Assembly: GCA_946902985.2 (NCBI GenBank)
Contig: OX336398.1
Span: 232,954,556 to 233,018,555 of the forward strand
Source of the DNA: Meconema thalassinum
Lineage: Eukaryota > Arthropoda > Insecta > Orthoptera > Tettigoniidae
Direction of reading: 5' to 3'
Length of the DNA: 64,000 bases
A program made the translations under genes and the position numbers. Under the pieces are notes generated by a model. It was not told the origin of the DNA. It was given only the letters and a program-made list of their open reading frames with translations, and searched no databases. Position 1 is the first letter of the stretch; every line of letters begins with the position of its first letter. This document shows, piece by piece, positions 10,034 to 19,951 of this stretch.

Positions 10034-10716
10034 TAAGGCCCGAACGTTCATGCACTATTAAATAAATAAATAAATATGCATGAAAAAGTGCACTAACTAT
10101 TGGTCAAATATGCATCATCTTTCCAAAAATACACACTATGAAAAAAAAAAGAACTACGGCAAATACGATCACTCCGTATTCTTTAGCGTTTCTATTTTGA
10201 ATATAAAGAAAATATGAACAGACGGACAAATAACTACACTTCTATAAATTATCTCAACCAACGAACAGTTCTAAATCGAAGAAAATATTATTTTATAAAT
10301 ATTAAAGTGCTGTTGTCCATCAATATTTAATTTTATTATGTTAATTTTTAAGTATAACTGATATACAATTTTAATAGCCATTGAGAATGAAAATAATTTT
10401 ACAATATTTACAAAGTGAATGCTGAATAAGGATAATTGATATTAACTTGCAAAAAGTACTGAAACATACTAGGTATTAAATCATTTCAGTATTATTCTGT
10501 GATAGACTCTCGGAGTTCGAATTGAAATATAAGACTTTAAAAACACGAAGTAACAGAAAGCACTTCAAAACAACAGGAAGTTAGAATATGCGCCCTTCTC
10601 AAGCAGAGATATTCACTTAAACAGGCAAAGGTGAAAAATATGATGGATTGTGCCAAAATAACCAAAATATGCATAAATATGCAAAAATATGATTTTGCAT
10701 AAACTTTCGGGCCTTA
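10034..10716. mobile_element. hAT-type MITE, 683 bp, with perfect 8-bp target duplication
   Basis: Terminal inverted repeats: TAAGGCCCGAACGTTCATGC at 10034 and, in reverse complement, TAAGGCCCGAAAGTTTATGC at 10716. GTTCTATT flanks it on both sides (10026-10033 and 10717-10724). An 8-bp duplication is typical of hAT. The interior is AT-rich with repeated ATATGCATAAATATGC-like strings and no coding frame, so it is non-autonomous. Confidence 0.88.
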
Positions 10717-10799
10717 GTTCTATTATTAATATTATATATAACTCACTAAGAACAACGCCTGAAATTTTTACAAGACCTTTAGAGAAAATATAGCAGGCT

Positions 10800-12592
10800 T
10801 TCAACCTCCTAGTTTATGCTTCCAACGACCTGATGGATCTCTGGAAACAAATACGAGCAATAATTGTGAAATTCTAGCTAAATATTTCAGTACACTCCTT
10901 AATTGCGAAGCACCTTCTGAACAACTTCAATTTGCAAAACCAGTGCCCAACCTTGATTCACTTCCACCATCACATGAAGAAATAGTGGACATAATCAAGT
11001 CATTAAAAACAATAGAGCCCCTGGTGAAGATGGACTTATTGCAGAAGTTTGGAAATTGGATCATGAACACATAACGCAAAAATACACAGAATAATATCAG
11101 ATGTCAGGAAAACAGAGAAAATTCCAAAAGAATGGAAGAGTGCTTTGATACACCCACTCCATAAGAAGGGAAGCAAAACTGATCCGAATAATTATAGAGG
11201 AATTTCGCTTCTTCCAGTCGCTTATAAAATTCTCTCTAAAGCTTTGCTGAATCGACTCGAGCCACAGGTGAACCACCATATTGGCAGGTTTCAGGAAGGG
11301 CAGGTCCTGTATTGAGCAGATCTGGAACCTCAAGACCATTCTGCACATCCGACGATGCAGGAACACTACAGTCACATTTGTGAATTTCAAAAAGGCTTAC
11401 GATTCGGTTGACAGACAAACCTTGTTTAACAGAATAGAAGAATTAGGGGTTGACAGGAAGACCAGGGCCATCATCCAGGTGAAATTCATGGGAGAAATCT
11501 CTAACTCTTTTGCAGTACGTACTGGAGTTCAACAAGGGGATGGTTTATCACCACTCTTGTTCAACATCGTACTGGACAAAATCATCACAGAATGGGAAAA
11601 GCATGTGAAAGGTATCCAAATTGGAAAAGAGAAAGGGAAAAGAGTCACTGTGAAATGCGTGGCCTTTGCATATGATCTGGCCATCTTAACAAACAACAAG
11701 GATGAATCCATATTAGCGCTAGAGAAACTACATGAAATCTCCAGTAAAACGGGACTTGATATTTCCTATGAAAAAACACAGTATATGGATACCAAATCAA
11801 CAGGAAACATCGCCTTGCGAACGCAATATGGAAAAATCTCGCAGGTCACTCACTTCAAATATTTAGGGGAAGCCATCCAACCCACAGGATTGAACACAAT
11901 TTCTAATGCAGATAGAATAGTAAAATTGCAGAAGGCGTACAAGCTGACATGGAATCATTATAACAAAAGAGCAGTATCTCGCAATGCAAAATTGCGCCAT
12001 TATAACACAGTTGTCTTGCCTGAAGCCTTGTACGCGGCAGAAACCACCGTCATTAGAGGAATGACAAGAATTCATGATATTGAGAAACAGGAACGAAAAA
12101 TTCTTAGGAAAATCCATGGCGCTGTTTTCCGTAATGGAATTTGGGTCAGGAGACCAACAAAGGAACTTTATGAAAATACAGACACCATTATAGATAAATT
12201 TAGGAAGAGACGTCTGCAGTTCTATGGACACATATATAGGATGGATGAGAACAGACTCACTAATAAGATTTTCAATATCGTGAATGCAAGTAAATTAAAG
12301 ACCAGATGGATTAAAGAAGTACATGAAGACATGGAATTACTTAAAATCTCTGAAGACGACATTAAGGACAGAGAACAATTTAGAAATAAAATCAGAAACA
12401 CGAAAATTGTACAAATTTCAAGGAAAGATACATCAGGGAAAAAATGGACAGAGGAAAGGAAGAAAAAGCACAGTGAACTAATGAAGAGGTTTGGGGAAGA
12501 AAAGAAGAGAGGAAAAGGAAGTGAAGCTGTGATTGGCTCAAGTTCTCACACTCTCCAGAAGGGGAATAATCGGAAATAATAATAATAATATA
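10800..12592 (+). mobile_element. LINE L1A, longest copy in the window, 5' truncated
   Basis: Readable from about 10960 (LDSLPPSHEEIVDIIKSLK) through EKIPKEWKSALIHPLHKKGS to the main frame that starts at 11281, and ends in an (AAT)n tail at 12576-12592. At least two frameshifts (about 11010 and 11275) lie before the main frame. The endonuclease domain expected upstream is absent. The clade is likely RTE-like from the GFRKGRSCIEQI and FVNFKKAYDSVDR motifs, but this is by memory of family style and not certain. Confidence 0.85.
11281..12579 (+). pseudogene. LINE reverse transcriptase, inactive FAYD
   Basis: 432 codons with RT blocks in order: AGFRKGRSCIEQI (block 2a), VNFKKAYDSVDR (block A, catalytic Asp), GVQQGDGLSPLLFN (block B), VKCVAFAYDLAIL (block C), GLDISYEKTQYM (block D), HFKYLGEAI (block E). 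Block C should be F/YADD; the second position of the pair reads FAYD, so a metal-binding Asp is a Tyr. The C-terminal part has RRLQFYGHIYRMDENRL and KWTEERKKKHSELMKRF, the signature used to recognise the many truncated copies in this window. The frame is open from a non-ATG point because the start lies beyond an upstream frameshift. Confidence 0.88.
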
Positions 12593-12595
12593 TAA

Positions 12596-13100
12596 CTTGT
12601 TGAGGCCATCTAGGACCACGTTAAGTCTTGCTACACTTGGCAATTTGTTTCGCTTTCCTCTGAGCCCAGAATTCTCTCATTCTCTGTGAGTGGGCCATCT
12701 TGCGCTCCGCTGTACAGGTGGTACCTTGTCTTCTTTTCGGGTTCGATGTCTCGTCTCGGGTTAGCCCATTAGTCAGTATCTTCTTGCGGAAGAAATCCCT
12801 ATTGAAGGCGTCGTCGGGTTTTAGATGCAGCATTTTTAGGTCGTCTTTGGTATTCATAAACCAGGGCATTGTGGTTTTGGGTTTGGAGTAAAAAAAAATC
12901 TGTTTATTCAGGCTGTTTCCGTCCATTCGTTTGAGATGACCGTAATACCGTGCCCGCCTCTTACGGATCGTTACTGAAATTTTCTCTATTTCACTGTAGA
13001 CTTCTTTGTTGGATTTTTTTTATAGTGGATGCCATTCTTGTAATTTGATCCCATTATACCTCTGACGTTTTTAGCTCTTTTTTCTCCAGTCCTTCAATGA
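12596..13100 (-). pseudogene. LINE L1A-related 3' fragment
   Basis: The minus frame 12926-12621 reads MDGNSLNKQIFFYSKPKTTM and ends CTAERKMAHSQRMREFWAQR. Upstream, RRARYYGHLKRMDG fits the YGHxxRM signature. It sits tail to tail with the copy that ends at 12592. Confidence 0.7.
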
Positions 13101-13104
13101 GTCC

Positions 13105-13250
13105 TTTATTATTATTATTATTATTACTAATATTATTTTAATTTGCTATGCCCAACCAAGGAGCAAGTTAGAACATAATATTTAGTGCAATGTTTCCTCC
13201 TTTCTCCCTAGTATCTCTTCATCCGTTCACTGTGCTCCCTTTTGTCCAAG
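13105..13250 (-). pseudogene. LINE L1A extreme 3' end with (AAT)n tail
   Basis: Only about 100 bases: minus strand GAGCACAGTGAACGGATGAA then GAGATACTAGGGAGAAAGG, matching HSERMKRYWEERK of the copy at 8173-8545 with a stop where W stood. The (ATT)n tract at 13107-13125 is its tail. Confidence 0.7.
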
Positions 13251-14217
13251 TGGAAGTGTGAGAGTCAGATTCTCGTCTCATTCACTGTTAATAATCCCCC
13301 ACCCCCAGCCTAATAAATGTTAGCAAAGAAGGCCTTGACTGTGAGTGGACAGAAGGTCTGTCTTGAAGGAGGCTTAGATCGTGAGGGGAGAATTGGAAGG
13401 GTGTTGGGACTTAAGTTCTCTTCAGGTTGGGATTTAAAGTTCGAGGAGTAGGAGAAAGAAGTTTGTTTCCCGAAGAAGTGGTTGAGAGACTTGATTCCTG
13501 CGTAGAAAGCAAAGTTTGTGTGTGGGTGCACGCTTGCGGAGAGGTACCACAGTGTTTTTCATCAGAGTCTGCAAATAATTTATAACCGAGACCACACTGT
13601 TGATCAACAAGTCTTTCAATTATTACATGTTACATTGTTTAAGAAACTTCGAAGCGATTGCCTTATTAACAATTAACTGAGAATTCTTTAGTCGTTCAAC
13701 ATGGTATTTATCTATATATATATATATATTTAAAACAGTAAGCTGATTTTGTTACCGCGAGATAGACAGAATGGCTGAACTGATTGACTTGATAATGCAA
13801 TCTGACGAAAGCCCTTGGCCTGTATATTTGCAGAGTGTCTTTAAAAGAAACAAATATGTTTCCATATATTTTTAAATTTATAAACAAAAATGCAAAATTA
13901 TTGGCCCGAGCGCATGCGCAGAATCAACTTGGTTAATGACAGACATGGCGGATGTCCACCGCGTTTTAAAGCAATAGTTATTTATAAGAATTATAAAGGA
14001 GGGGAAGATTCATTAATTGTTGATAGTAGGCACCCCCCCCCCCTCTTCATAACTTTCACCAGGCACATTCTTGAAAACATATTATTTATGATTCACACAC
14101 CTTTCTGGGAGTCCTTAGAAGTTGATTTCAATATGAATTGTCACTGCTGCACCGGAAATATTTCTTATATTACGACAACATATAATTTTCATACCTTATT
14201 TTATCTCTTGGGGAAGC
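13251..14217. other. Unannotated stretch with (AT)n and C-run
   Basis: (TA)n at about 13713-13730 and a C9-10 run near 14033-14042. No gene recognised. Confidence 0.45.
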
Positions 14218-14345
14218 CTCCGTGGCTTAGGCGGCAGCACGCCGCTCTCTCACCGCTGGGTCCGTGGTTGAAATCCCGGTCTCTCGATGTGAGATTTGTG
14301 CCAGCAGTATGTTGCAATGTCGAGACTGCAATCTTTTGACGTCCT
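14218..14345 (+). mobile_element. tRNA-derived SINE head
   Basis: CCTCCGTGGCTTAGGCGGCA gives an A-box (TGGCTTAGGCGGCAGC) and GTGGTTGAAATCCCGGTC gives a B-box about 45 bases later, tRNA-like spacing. The 3' boundary is unclear. Confidence 0.65.
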
Positions 14346-14506
14346 TAAAGTTGCAATAGTGCCAAAAAGTAATCGTACAAAGAATGTAACTTATATAGGA
14401 AACTTCTTCAGTAAATATGTTGTTCATTGTCCGTCATGTTTTGACGGGTTTCAACTAGTGTACAATTACTTTATTATTGCCCTGCAGGACTGACAGTTCG
14501 CTCATC

Positions 14507-14722
14507 TCTGTCTTCGCTGCTTTATGTTATCGTCATGGATTATATAACGCGCGACCTACAGATGTGTGTGCCATGCTGATGATGTGATGCTTCCGGCGGA
14601 CTCCAGGAAGGATCTTAACACCCAACTACAAACATGATATGAATGTCTGCAAACATTTGCTCTTCGTTTCAACATCCACAAGACTGAATACCTCGAAACG
14701 ATTCCATTCCCTGGAACTATCT
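14507..14722 (+). pseudogene. LINE reverse transcriptase scrap around the catalytic motif
   Basis: The readable peptide is LSSLLYVIVMDYITRDLQ, then after a frameshift CHADDVMLPADSRKDLNTQL, a stop, and YECLQTFALRFNIHKTEYLE. This is block B through D of a LINE RT (the usual YADD reads HADD). It is a different LINE from L1A. It ends near 14720. Confidence 0.7.
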
Positions 14723-15845
14723 TCTATTATATAATACGCTAAGTTCATCCGACAAAAAACTCAAGCTCCTGAACCAGGAGGAGTTAGAAGGTGCGCTTGG
14801 TGCCAAAATCTTCCAAATCGTCTCAATAGTACAGGTAAAATCTTGCATTTCTTGAAATGTCAACGGAGATATATTTATTTGTTTAAAGAGAGTGCTTAAA
14901 CAACTAAACAAGACGATAGCCCCTGGCAGAACTCAGTCGTATCCAGCCCGCATAGCACTAGAGCCAGGAGGGTAGTCTGTGCACATGGGGAGCACACCCC
15001 ATTGTGCATTGAAAATAATATTTAAACGCAATTACCCGCATCAGTGACGAATTGCACTCTGATTTCATATATAGACAATTTGTTTAAAAGGTGCGCTTAA
15101 ACAAATAAACATATTTATAGAAGCCCGCATGAGAGTAACGCCGGATGTGTGGTTAATAAACAGGTTCCCTAGTAGAAATTCCCAAGGTGGATACTTAGAT
15201 TCTCGATTGCATAGTGTTAGCTATGTGAATGAAGATGTGCGAGCAACACTCAAAGCGACTTGGACTCACTATACGATTCTTACGAGGTGCCTGCATTATG
15301 TCACTCGGTAGACTGGTGATTGTCCTCCTGAAACTCAAACATATTTGGTTATTTATATTAGTAGTTGGCCTTTTCTACCGCTACGAGCGCTTGTGTGAGT
15401 CAATGTAGAGTTTCCTTTAGCTCTTATAACTACTTCTAGTGTGCAGATTAAAAAGAAATCTTAAAACGCCTGAGGGTAATGAACCAAGGAACGCATTAAC
15501 CCGGGAGAGGTCTCGTTGCGGTCCTTTAAACCACGTTCGTATTGTTCATGTCACCATGGTTGTTTGCTGCACGCCCCCACCACCATACTTCATCTAATTG
15601 TCACGGAGAGTGTCAGCAACAGTTTCCTGCTGTCTGCCAGTCCAATTGAGCGTGGTAAGTTGAACTCTTCACCAATTAAACCAGACCTGGTCTTTTCCAC
15701 CACGCGCAAACTCTTGGGTTACATTTTATGATGAACTCGGAAGAAGATAGAATTAGGACGATCTTAGAGAGTATGGAGAAAGAAGATCGGAACAGAAACG
15801 AAGTAATCAGAGTGCAACAAGACAGAGTACGAAGGAAAATGTTTG
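14723..15845. other. Unannotated stretch
   Basis: No gene recognised. Two short related stem-forming strings occur at 14875-14900 and 15077-15105 (TTTGTTTAAA...CTTAAACAA), meaning unknown. Confidence 0.4.
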
Positions 15846-15847
15846 AC

Positions 15848-16400
15848 GTACGAGGGCAGATCAAAAAATATGTTGCACTTCCCAGTTATGGCCATTTATT
15901 ACGCCACCTACACAACAGCAACACGCCTATAACGACATACAATGTAACGTCCCTTTTCCACATAGTTTCCAAGAGACTCCAAACATTTCTGAGAACGCAC
16001 AACCAACTTATCGATGCCGGGTGAATAGAAAGTTCCTGCAGCGTTCTGCAACCACACGGAGACAGCGGCCTTCACCTCCTCATCGGTCTGGGAATGTCGA
16101 CCATCGTTCTGTCTAATGATCGCATTCACACTGTTGGCATTTGCACGGGTCCTGGACGTTGCGGGCCTGCCCTCGCGATATCCGTCCGTGATATCCGTGC
16201 GTCCGGCTTCGAATTGCTGACATCACTTCACGATCCCTTGCCGGGAAATGGCCCGCTCCTCATACACAGCACTAATTTCACGATGAATGTCCGTGCAATT
16301 CTTCCTTTTGTCCCATAGGAATCGGATTGTCGCACGCACCTCATATTTGGAGTGAACGGCCAGCCGACGCGCCAGTGCATTTGGCCGCTATTCACACCAT
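15848..16400 (-). mobile_element. Internally deleted mariner
   Basis: One end at 15850 reads CGAGGGCAGATCAAAAAATA, a mariner-like terminal repeat next to TA. On the minus strand the coding remnant starts at about 16360 with YEVRATIRFLWDKRKNCTDI and HREISAVYEERAISRQGIVK, then a stop and CQQFEAGRTDITDGYREGRP, the HTH and linker of a mariner transposase. It then joins directly (at about 16120) to GRHSQTDEEVKAAVSVWLQN and FYSPGIDKLVVRSQKCLESL, the extreme C-terminus. The whole DD34D catalytic region is missing, so this is a deletion derivative. The far terminal repeat was not found. Confidence 0.8.
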
Positions 16401-16918
16401 ACAAGACGAGACACCACAGCGACCTGCCTAATAGATGTGTGGGCAGTGTCTGTCCCTTTCTCCGCTAAGTCCACGTTTGCGACACACAACGCGCTGCTGC
16501 AGCGCGTTATTGCACCTAACTTTTCATCCACTTTCGTAGAACAACAGGGAGCAGAGGAGTTTGAAGAAGATTATGATGAAAGTGCAGAGGACAACACAAG
16601 ACTCAGATGACTCTGTGGATGAACAATATTGTGGTACTGTAACAATAAAATGAATCCCAAAACAAACAAAAATGAATACCAAACTAGAAATAATGATCTC
16701 AGTAAGGTAATGCATCATTTGAATCAACCTGGTCTAAAAGATCCAGCGCGACCTTCCATTTCCGACGAGTCAACACGACCTCTCCCGGGCTAAAGAAAGA
16801 ATTATGAAAATAAATGAATCTGGCTTTTAATAAAAAATAAAACAAGTAAAGAAACAAGCGATTATAGGCTTTTTCCGGGACTGTATTTAAGCCGGAAGTG
16901 ATTTTTGAAATTTGATTA
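16401..16918. other. Unannotated stretch
   Basis: No gene or repeat recognised. Confidence 0.4.
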
Positions 16919-16919
16919 T

Positions 16920-17075
16920 GTAGTTTGATAGAGCTCTCCAATACTCACAATTTGAAACCTTCTTGGACTCTTTAGACCTTTGACGTTCGCCACAATTGAG
17001 GAAATTGCTTAATTTTACGTTTTTGCTGAGATGAGGACCCTACTTTGTCTAATAAGAAGTGTTTCCAACATTTAA
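16920..17075 (+). repeat. Dispersed repeat shared with 61567-61712
   Basis: GTTTGATAGAGCTCTCCAA and GCTTAATTTTACGTTTT occur in the same order and spacing in both places, each directly next to a palindromic MITE. It may be the edge of a larger repeat in which both MITEs sit. Confidence 0.65.
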
Positions 17076-17082
17076 ATACCGA

Positions 17083-17655
17083 ATATGAGTCGTCAAGTTA
17101 CAAAACTCGTTTAATCCACTTGTGAATAAGAATCATTTTCATGAGAAACGTTTCTCTGGACTTTGCCTCACGTATCTTTTGTGTTTGTTGTTTTCTACTT
17201 TTTATTTCTGCTCTGTGTTTTTTTGGTTTTGTGTTTCATTTATGCTTTTGCTTTTGCATTTTACTTTTTGCTTCTTCTTTCTTGTTTTTGTGTTTTCTGC
17301 TTTTGCTTTTTGAATTTTTCTTTTTGCTTTATGTTTGTTGGTTTTTGTTTTCTACTTTTGTTTTTGGTTTTGAATTTTGCTTTTTGATTCGTCTTTTTTG
17401 TTTTGGTATTGTGACTGTTTTCTGCTTTTGCTGTTTTTGAATTTTGCTTCGTGTTTTTTTTTTTTGGGGGGGGGGTTATGTTTTTATGGAAAATTAAAAT
17501 AAAACAAAATAAACAAAACAAAATCAAAATAAATTAAAACAAAACAATTTAAAACAAAATAAATTAAAATAAAATAATTAAATAATGTTACGACATGATC
17601 CTTATTCAGAAGTGGATTAAACGAGTTTTGCAACAGGACGACTCGTATCAACTCA
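17083..17655. mobile_element. Foldback MITE with T-rich left arm and A-rich right arm
   Basis: Terminal arms of about 55-60 bases are inverted repeats: GAGTCGTCAAGTTACAAAAC then TCGTTTAATCCACTT at 17090-17125, and the reverse complement of 17600-17650 gives GAGTCGTCCTGTTGCAAAAC then TCGTTTAATCCACTT. Inside, 17165-17470 is almost all (TTTTG/TTTTC)-type sequence and 17485-17585 is AAAAC/AAAAT-type, so much of the interior can also pair. Not coding. Confidence 0.85.
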
Positions 17656-17805
17656 TTAACCCTCCCCCGGGCGTAGCTGGCCTGACAGGCACCGCAAACC
17701 TATTCTTTCTCCCCCTCCTGCCCAAGGGTGCATGTGTACCTGCCTCTAGGTCCCGTTCCAAATGCTCCTAGTTTTCCCGCCGCCTGCGTAAAGTGCACTA
17801 ATTAC

Positions 17806-18677
17806 TAGGGCTAGGACTTTTAGGTGCTAAAAATCAGGAAAATATTTATTTTTTATGTATTATAAATACCTGAAATATGTGACAAAAAGGTAAAAATATG
17901 TAATTACAATTTAATTTATTGTTGAAAATATAATCAATATGCAGTACTCACGAATGCAATTTATGCTTTGTCTCACTGACTGCTGAAGCATTACAATACA
18001 CAACGAGATACATCTTCAGGTAGTCCATCACAAATGACCGACGATTACCGCGAAACACTTCTTCTGAAGGCGCGAAACTGCGGCTATATGTTTCTTACCC
18101 TCGAAGTGTGATGTAACTTGAGATCGCTGTTCAGCCTTGATTGCTTTGCACATGGTTGGCAGAACAGAACGCCCCCATCAGAAATAAAATAACTATCCTA
18201 AATTCTGCAACATACTGCTGCAGACGACAACTTGTAGTTCCTTTTACTTTAGGAATCGCAGATCTGCCTTACACTTCACAGTGCCAGAAATGAACTGCAT
18301 GTGAGTGACACTGGTTCCATGTAGATGGGGGGGGGGGGGGGGAGGTCTAGCACGTGGTGATATATGGCTATGAACAAGGAAATCACCGGCTTCCACAGTG
18401 AATGGGACGGGGCGACAAGATAAGAATAACACAGCTGCAAGCTGACATACGCTCTGCATGAAGATTAGATAGCCCACAGGTTCTTCTCTGTTAAATTAAC
18501 AGAACAAAAATGCATTGAACTGAAAGATCTAGCATACTGATTTAAGAATATGTAAATTTTATATCTTTTTATGTGCTAATAAGTGAAAAGCAGGATTTTA
18601 TGTATTTTTAGACAAAATGTTTAAAATATGTATTTACATTAAAAAAAATATTTATTTAACTAAAAATCCGAGCCCTA
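17806..18677. mobile_element. hAT-type MITE, 872 bp
   Basis: Terminal repeats TAGGGCTAGGACTTTTAG (left) and TAGGGCTCGGATTTTTAG (right, reverse complement). Flanking 8-mers are CTAATTAC (17798-17805) and GTAATTAC (18678-18685), one mismatch. The interior has an AT-rich subterminal zone on both sides (AAATATTTATTTTTTATGT and its inverted counterpart), a G14-16 run near 18330 and no transposase. Confidence 0.82.
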
Positions 18678-18789
18678 GTAATTACTCTCCAGGCCTGTGA
18701 GGCGCACTGCGCCCGAACTCGTTCGATTTTGGAGGATTCGTATTTCCTTATTATCGGTACACAATATTGGTTAAGCTGGGTTTTAATAT

Positions 18790-19131
18790 GAAGGGAGCGA
18801 GGAAGAATACAGGTTAGTGAGATGAAATTCTTGAGAAGCAGTATTGGAGTGACAAAGGTGGAGCATTACAGGATAGGATAGAGGAATCAAGGCTTAAATG
18901 GTATGGACATGTTGAGTGAATGGATGGGTGGACGATACCCAGGAAGATACACGAGATGAAAATAGAGGGGAAAAAGACCTTGAGGAAGGCCAAGAGATAA
19001 GTGGCTAAAGGGTGTGGAGGAAGGAGAAGATTGGACCAAGGTGATGACAGAGAGATGCTGGGAAGACAGAAGACGATGGCGAGTCTTATGTTCCAAACAG
19101 ACGGTTCGAGATGATGATGATGATGATGAGG
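18790..19131 (+). pseudogene. LINE 3' end with (GAT)n tail, family L1B
   Basis: Readable peptide pieces EMKFLRSSIGVTKVEHYRIG, ESRLKWYGHVE and IPRKIHEMKIEGKKTLRKAK in shifted frames, then a (GATGAT)n tail at 19112-19128. The order (LRR-VGVTK, RLxWYGHV, Mx-GKRPRGRPRxRW) is that of the post-RT region of common insect endonuclease-reverse transcriptase LINEs. Confidence 0.7.
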
Positions 19132-19946
19132 ACTCATTTTATGAACAAGAAATAAACTGCTCAAAATAATTAAAGCACCAGTTTTTCAAAGGCCACCAAA
19201 TTTTGATAAGTTGACCGCACAAACTCGAAATCTCTGTATGACGTTTGTCCTGAAGCCTACCAAGCATATGCTTCAGCACAACTCCCCAACTTGAGTAGTT
19301 TCGGGGTAGCGCCCCCAAAACCAGCCCATTTTCGAAAACCACAAATTGAAGTTTGCGAAAAACGCTGTAGGACTTGTCGCAGGCTGCCAAAGCAGTCGAA
19401 AATGAATGAGTCTTGCTCTTAAAGGTTCTACAAATACCTTGAAATCGTGAAATCGTGACATTTGACGTTTGGGCATTTGCAACCCCCTTCATCACCCCTA
19501 AACATGGACTACCATTGGGGGCGCCTGAGTAGATACCGGGTGTGTTCAACCACCTGAAAACCTGCACACCGTCCTCAGTTACTGATTGCGGTAAGTTATT
19601 AAGGCCCCGGGCAATGTTCAGCCCCCCTTAACACCCACAACTGGCATGGGACCAAACCACCCCTTCTCGATTCACACCTAAGGAAGGTTTAAAACGAGAT
19701 GTTTATCAGTGCTGCTCCTAACGTTTCAAAAAAGGAGCTGTGCCTGTGTCACCACCCCTTGCCCTGCTACCCCGTGTTTTATGATTTTTCGAATCAGGCC
19801 CATTTTAATGGATGAACGAGGTCTTAATCGCTGAAAGGGCTGTAAAGGTCCTTAGAAGTAGTGGTGACACGAAATCAACCCCTTCTGATCGTTGATTGAC
19901 ATTCCGTCCCCCAAACTTGAAATTTTTGTACCCTCAACCCTCCCTG
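19132..19946. other. Left flank of the BEL/Pao element, no gene recognised
   Basis: A 142-codon minus frame at 19567-19139 has no recognisable domain and is overlapped by other open frames, so I do not call it. The stretch ends with the TCTGG target site of the LTR element. Confidence 0.4.
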
Positions 19947-19951
19947 TCTGG
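19947..19951. other. Target site duplication, left (TCTGG)
   Basis: TCTGG directly precedes the left LTR and is repeated at 31342-31346. The 5-bp size fits BEL/Pao and defines the element borders exactly. Confidence 0.9.

Noticed and set aside
16094..16318. 74-codon plus frame
   Set aside because: Antisense of the mariner relic.
17122..17527. Phe/Cys-rich and Lys/Gln-rich frames
   Set aside because: Composition artefacts of the T-rich and A-rich core of a foldback MITE.
19139..19567. 142-codon minus frame upstream of the LTR element
   Set aside because: No recognisable domain and overlapping open frames on the same strand; could be chance.
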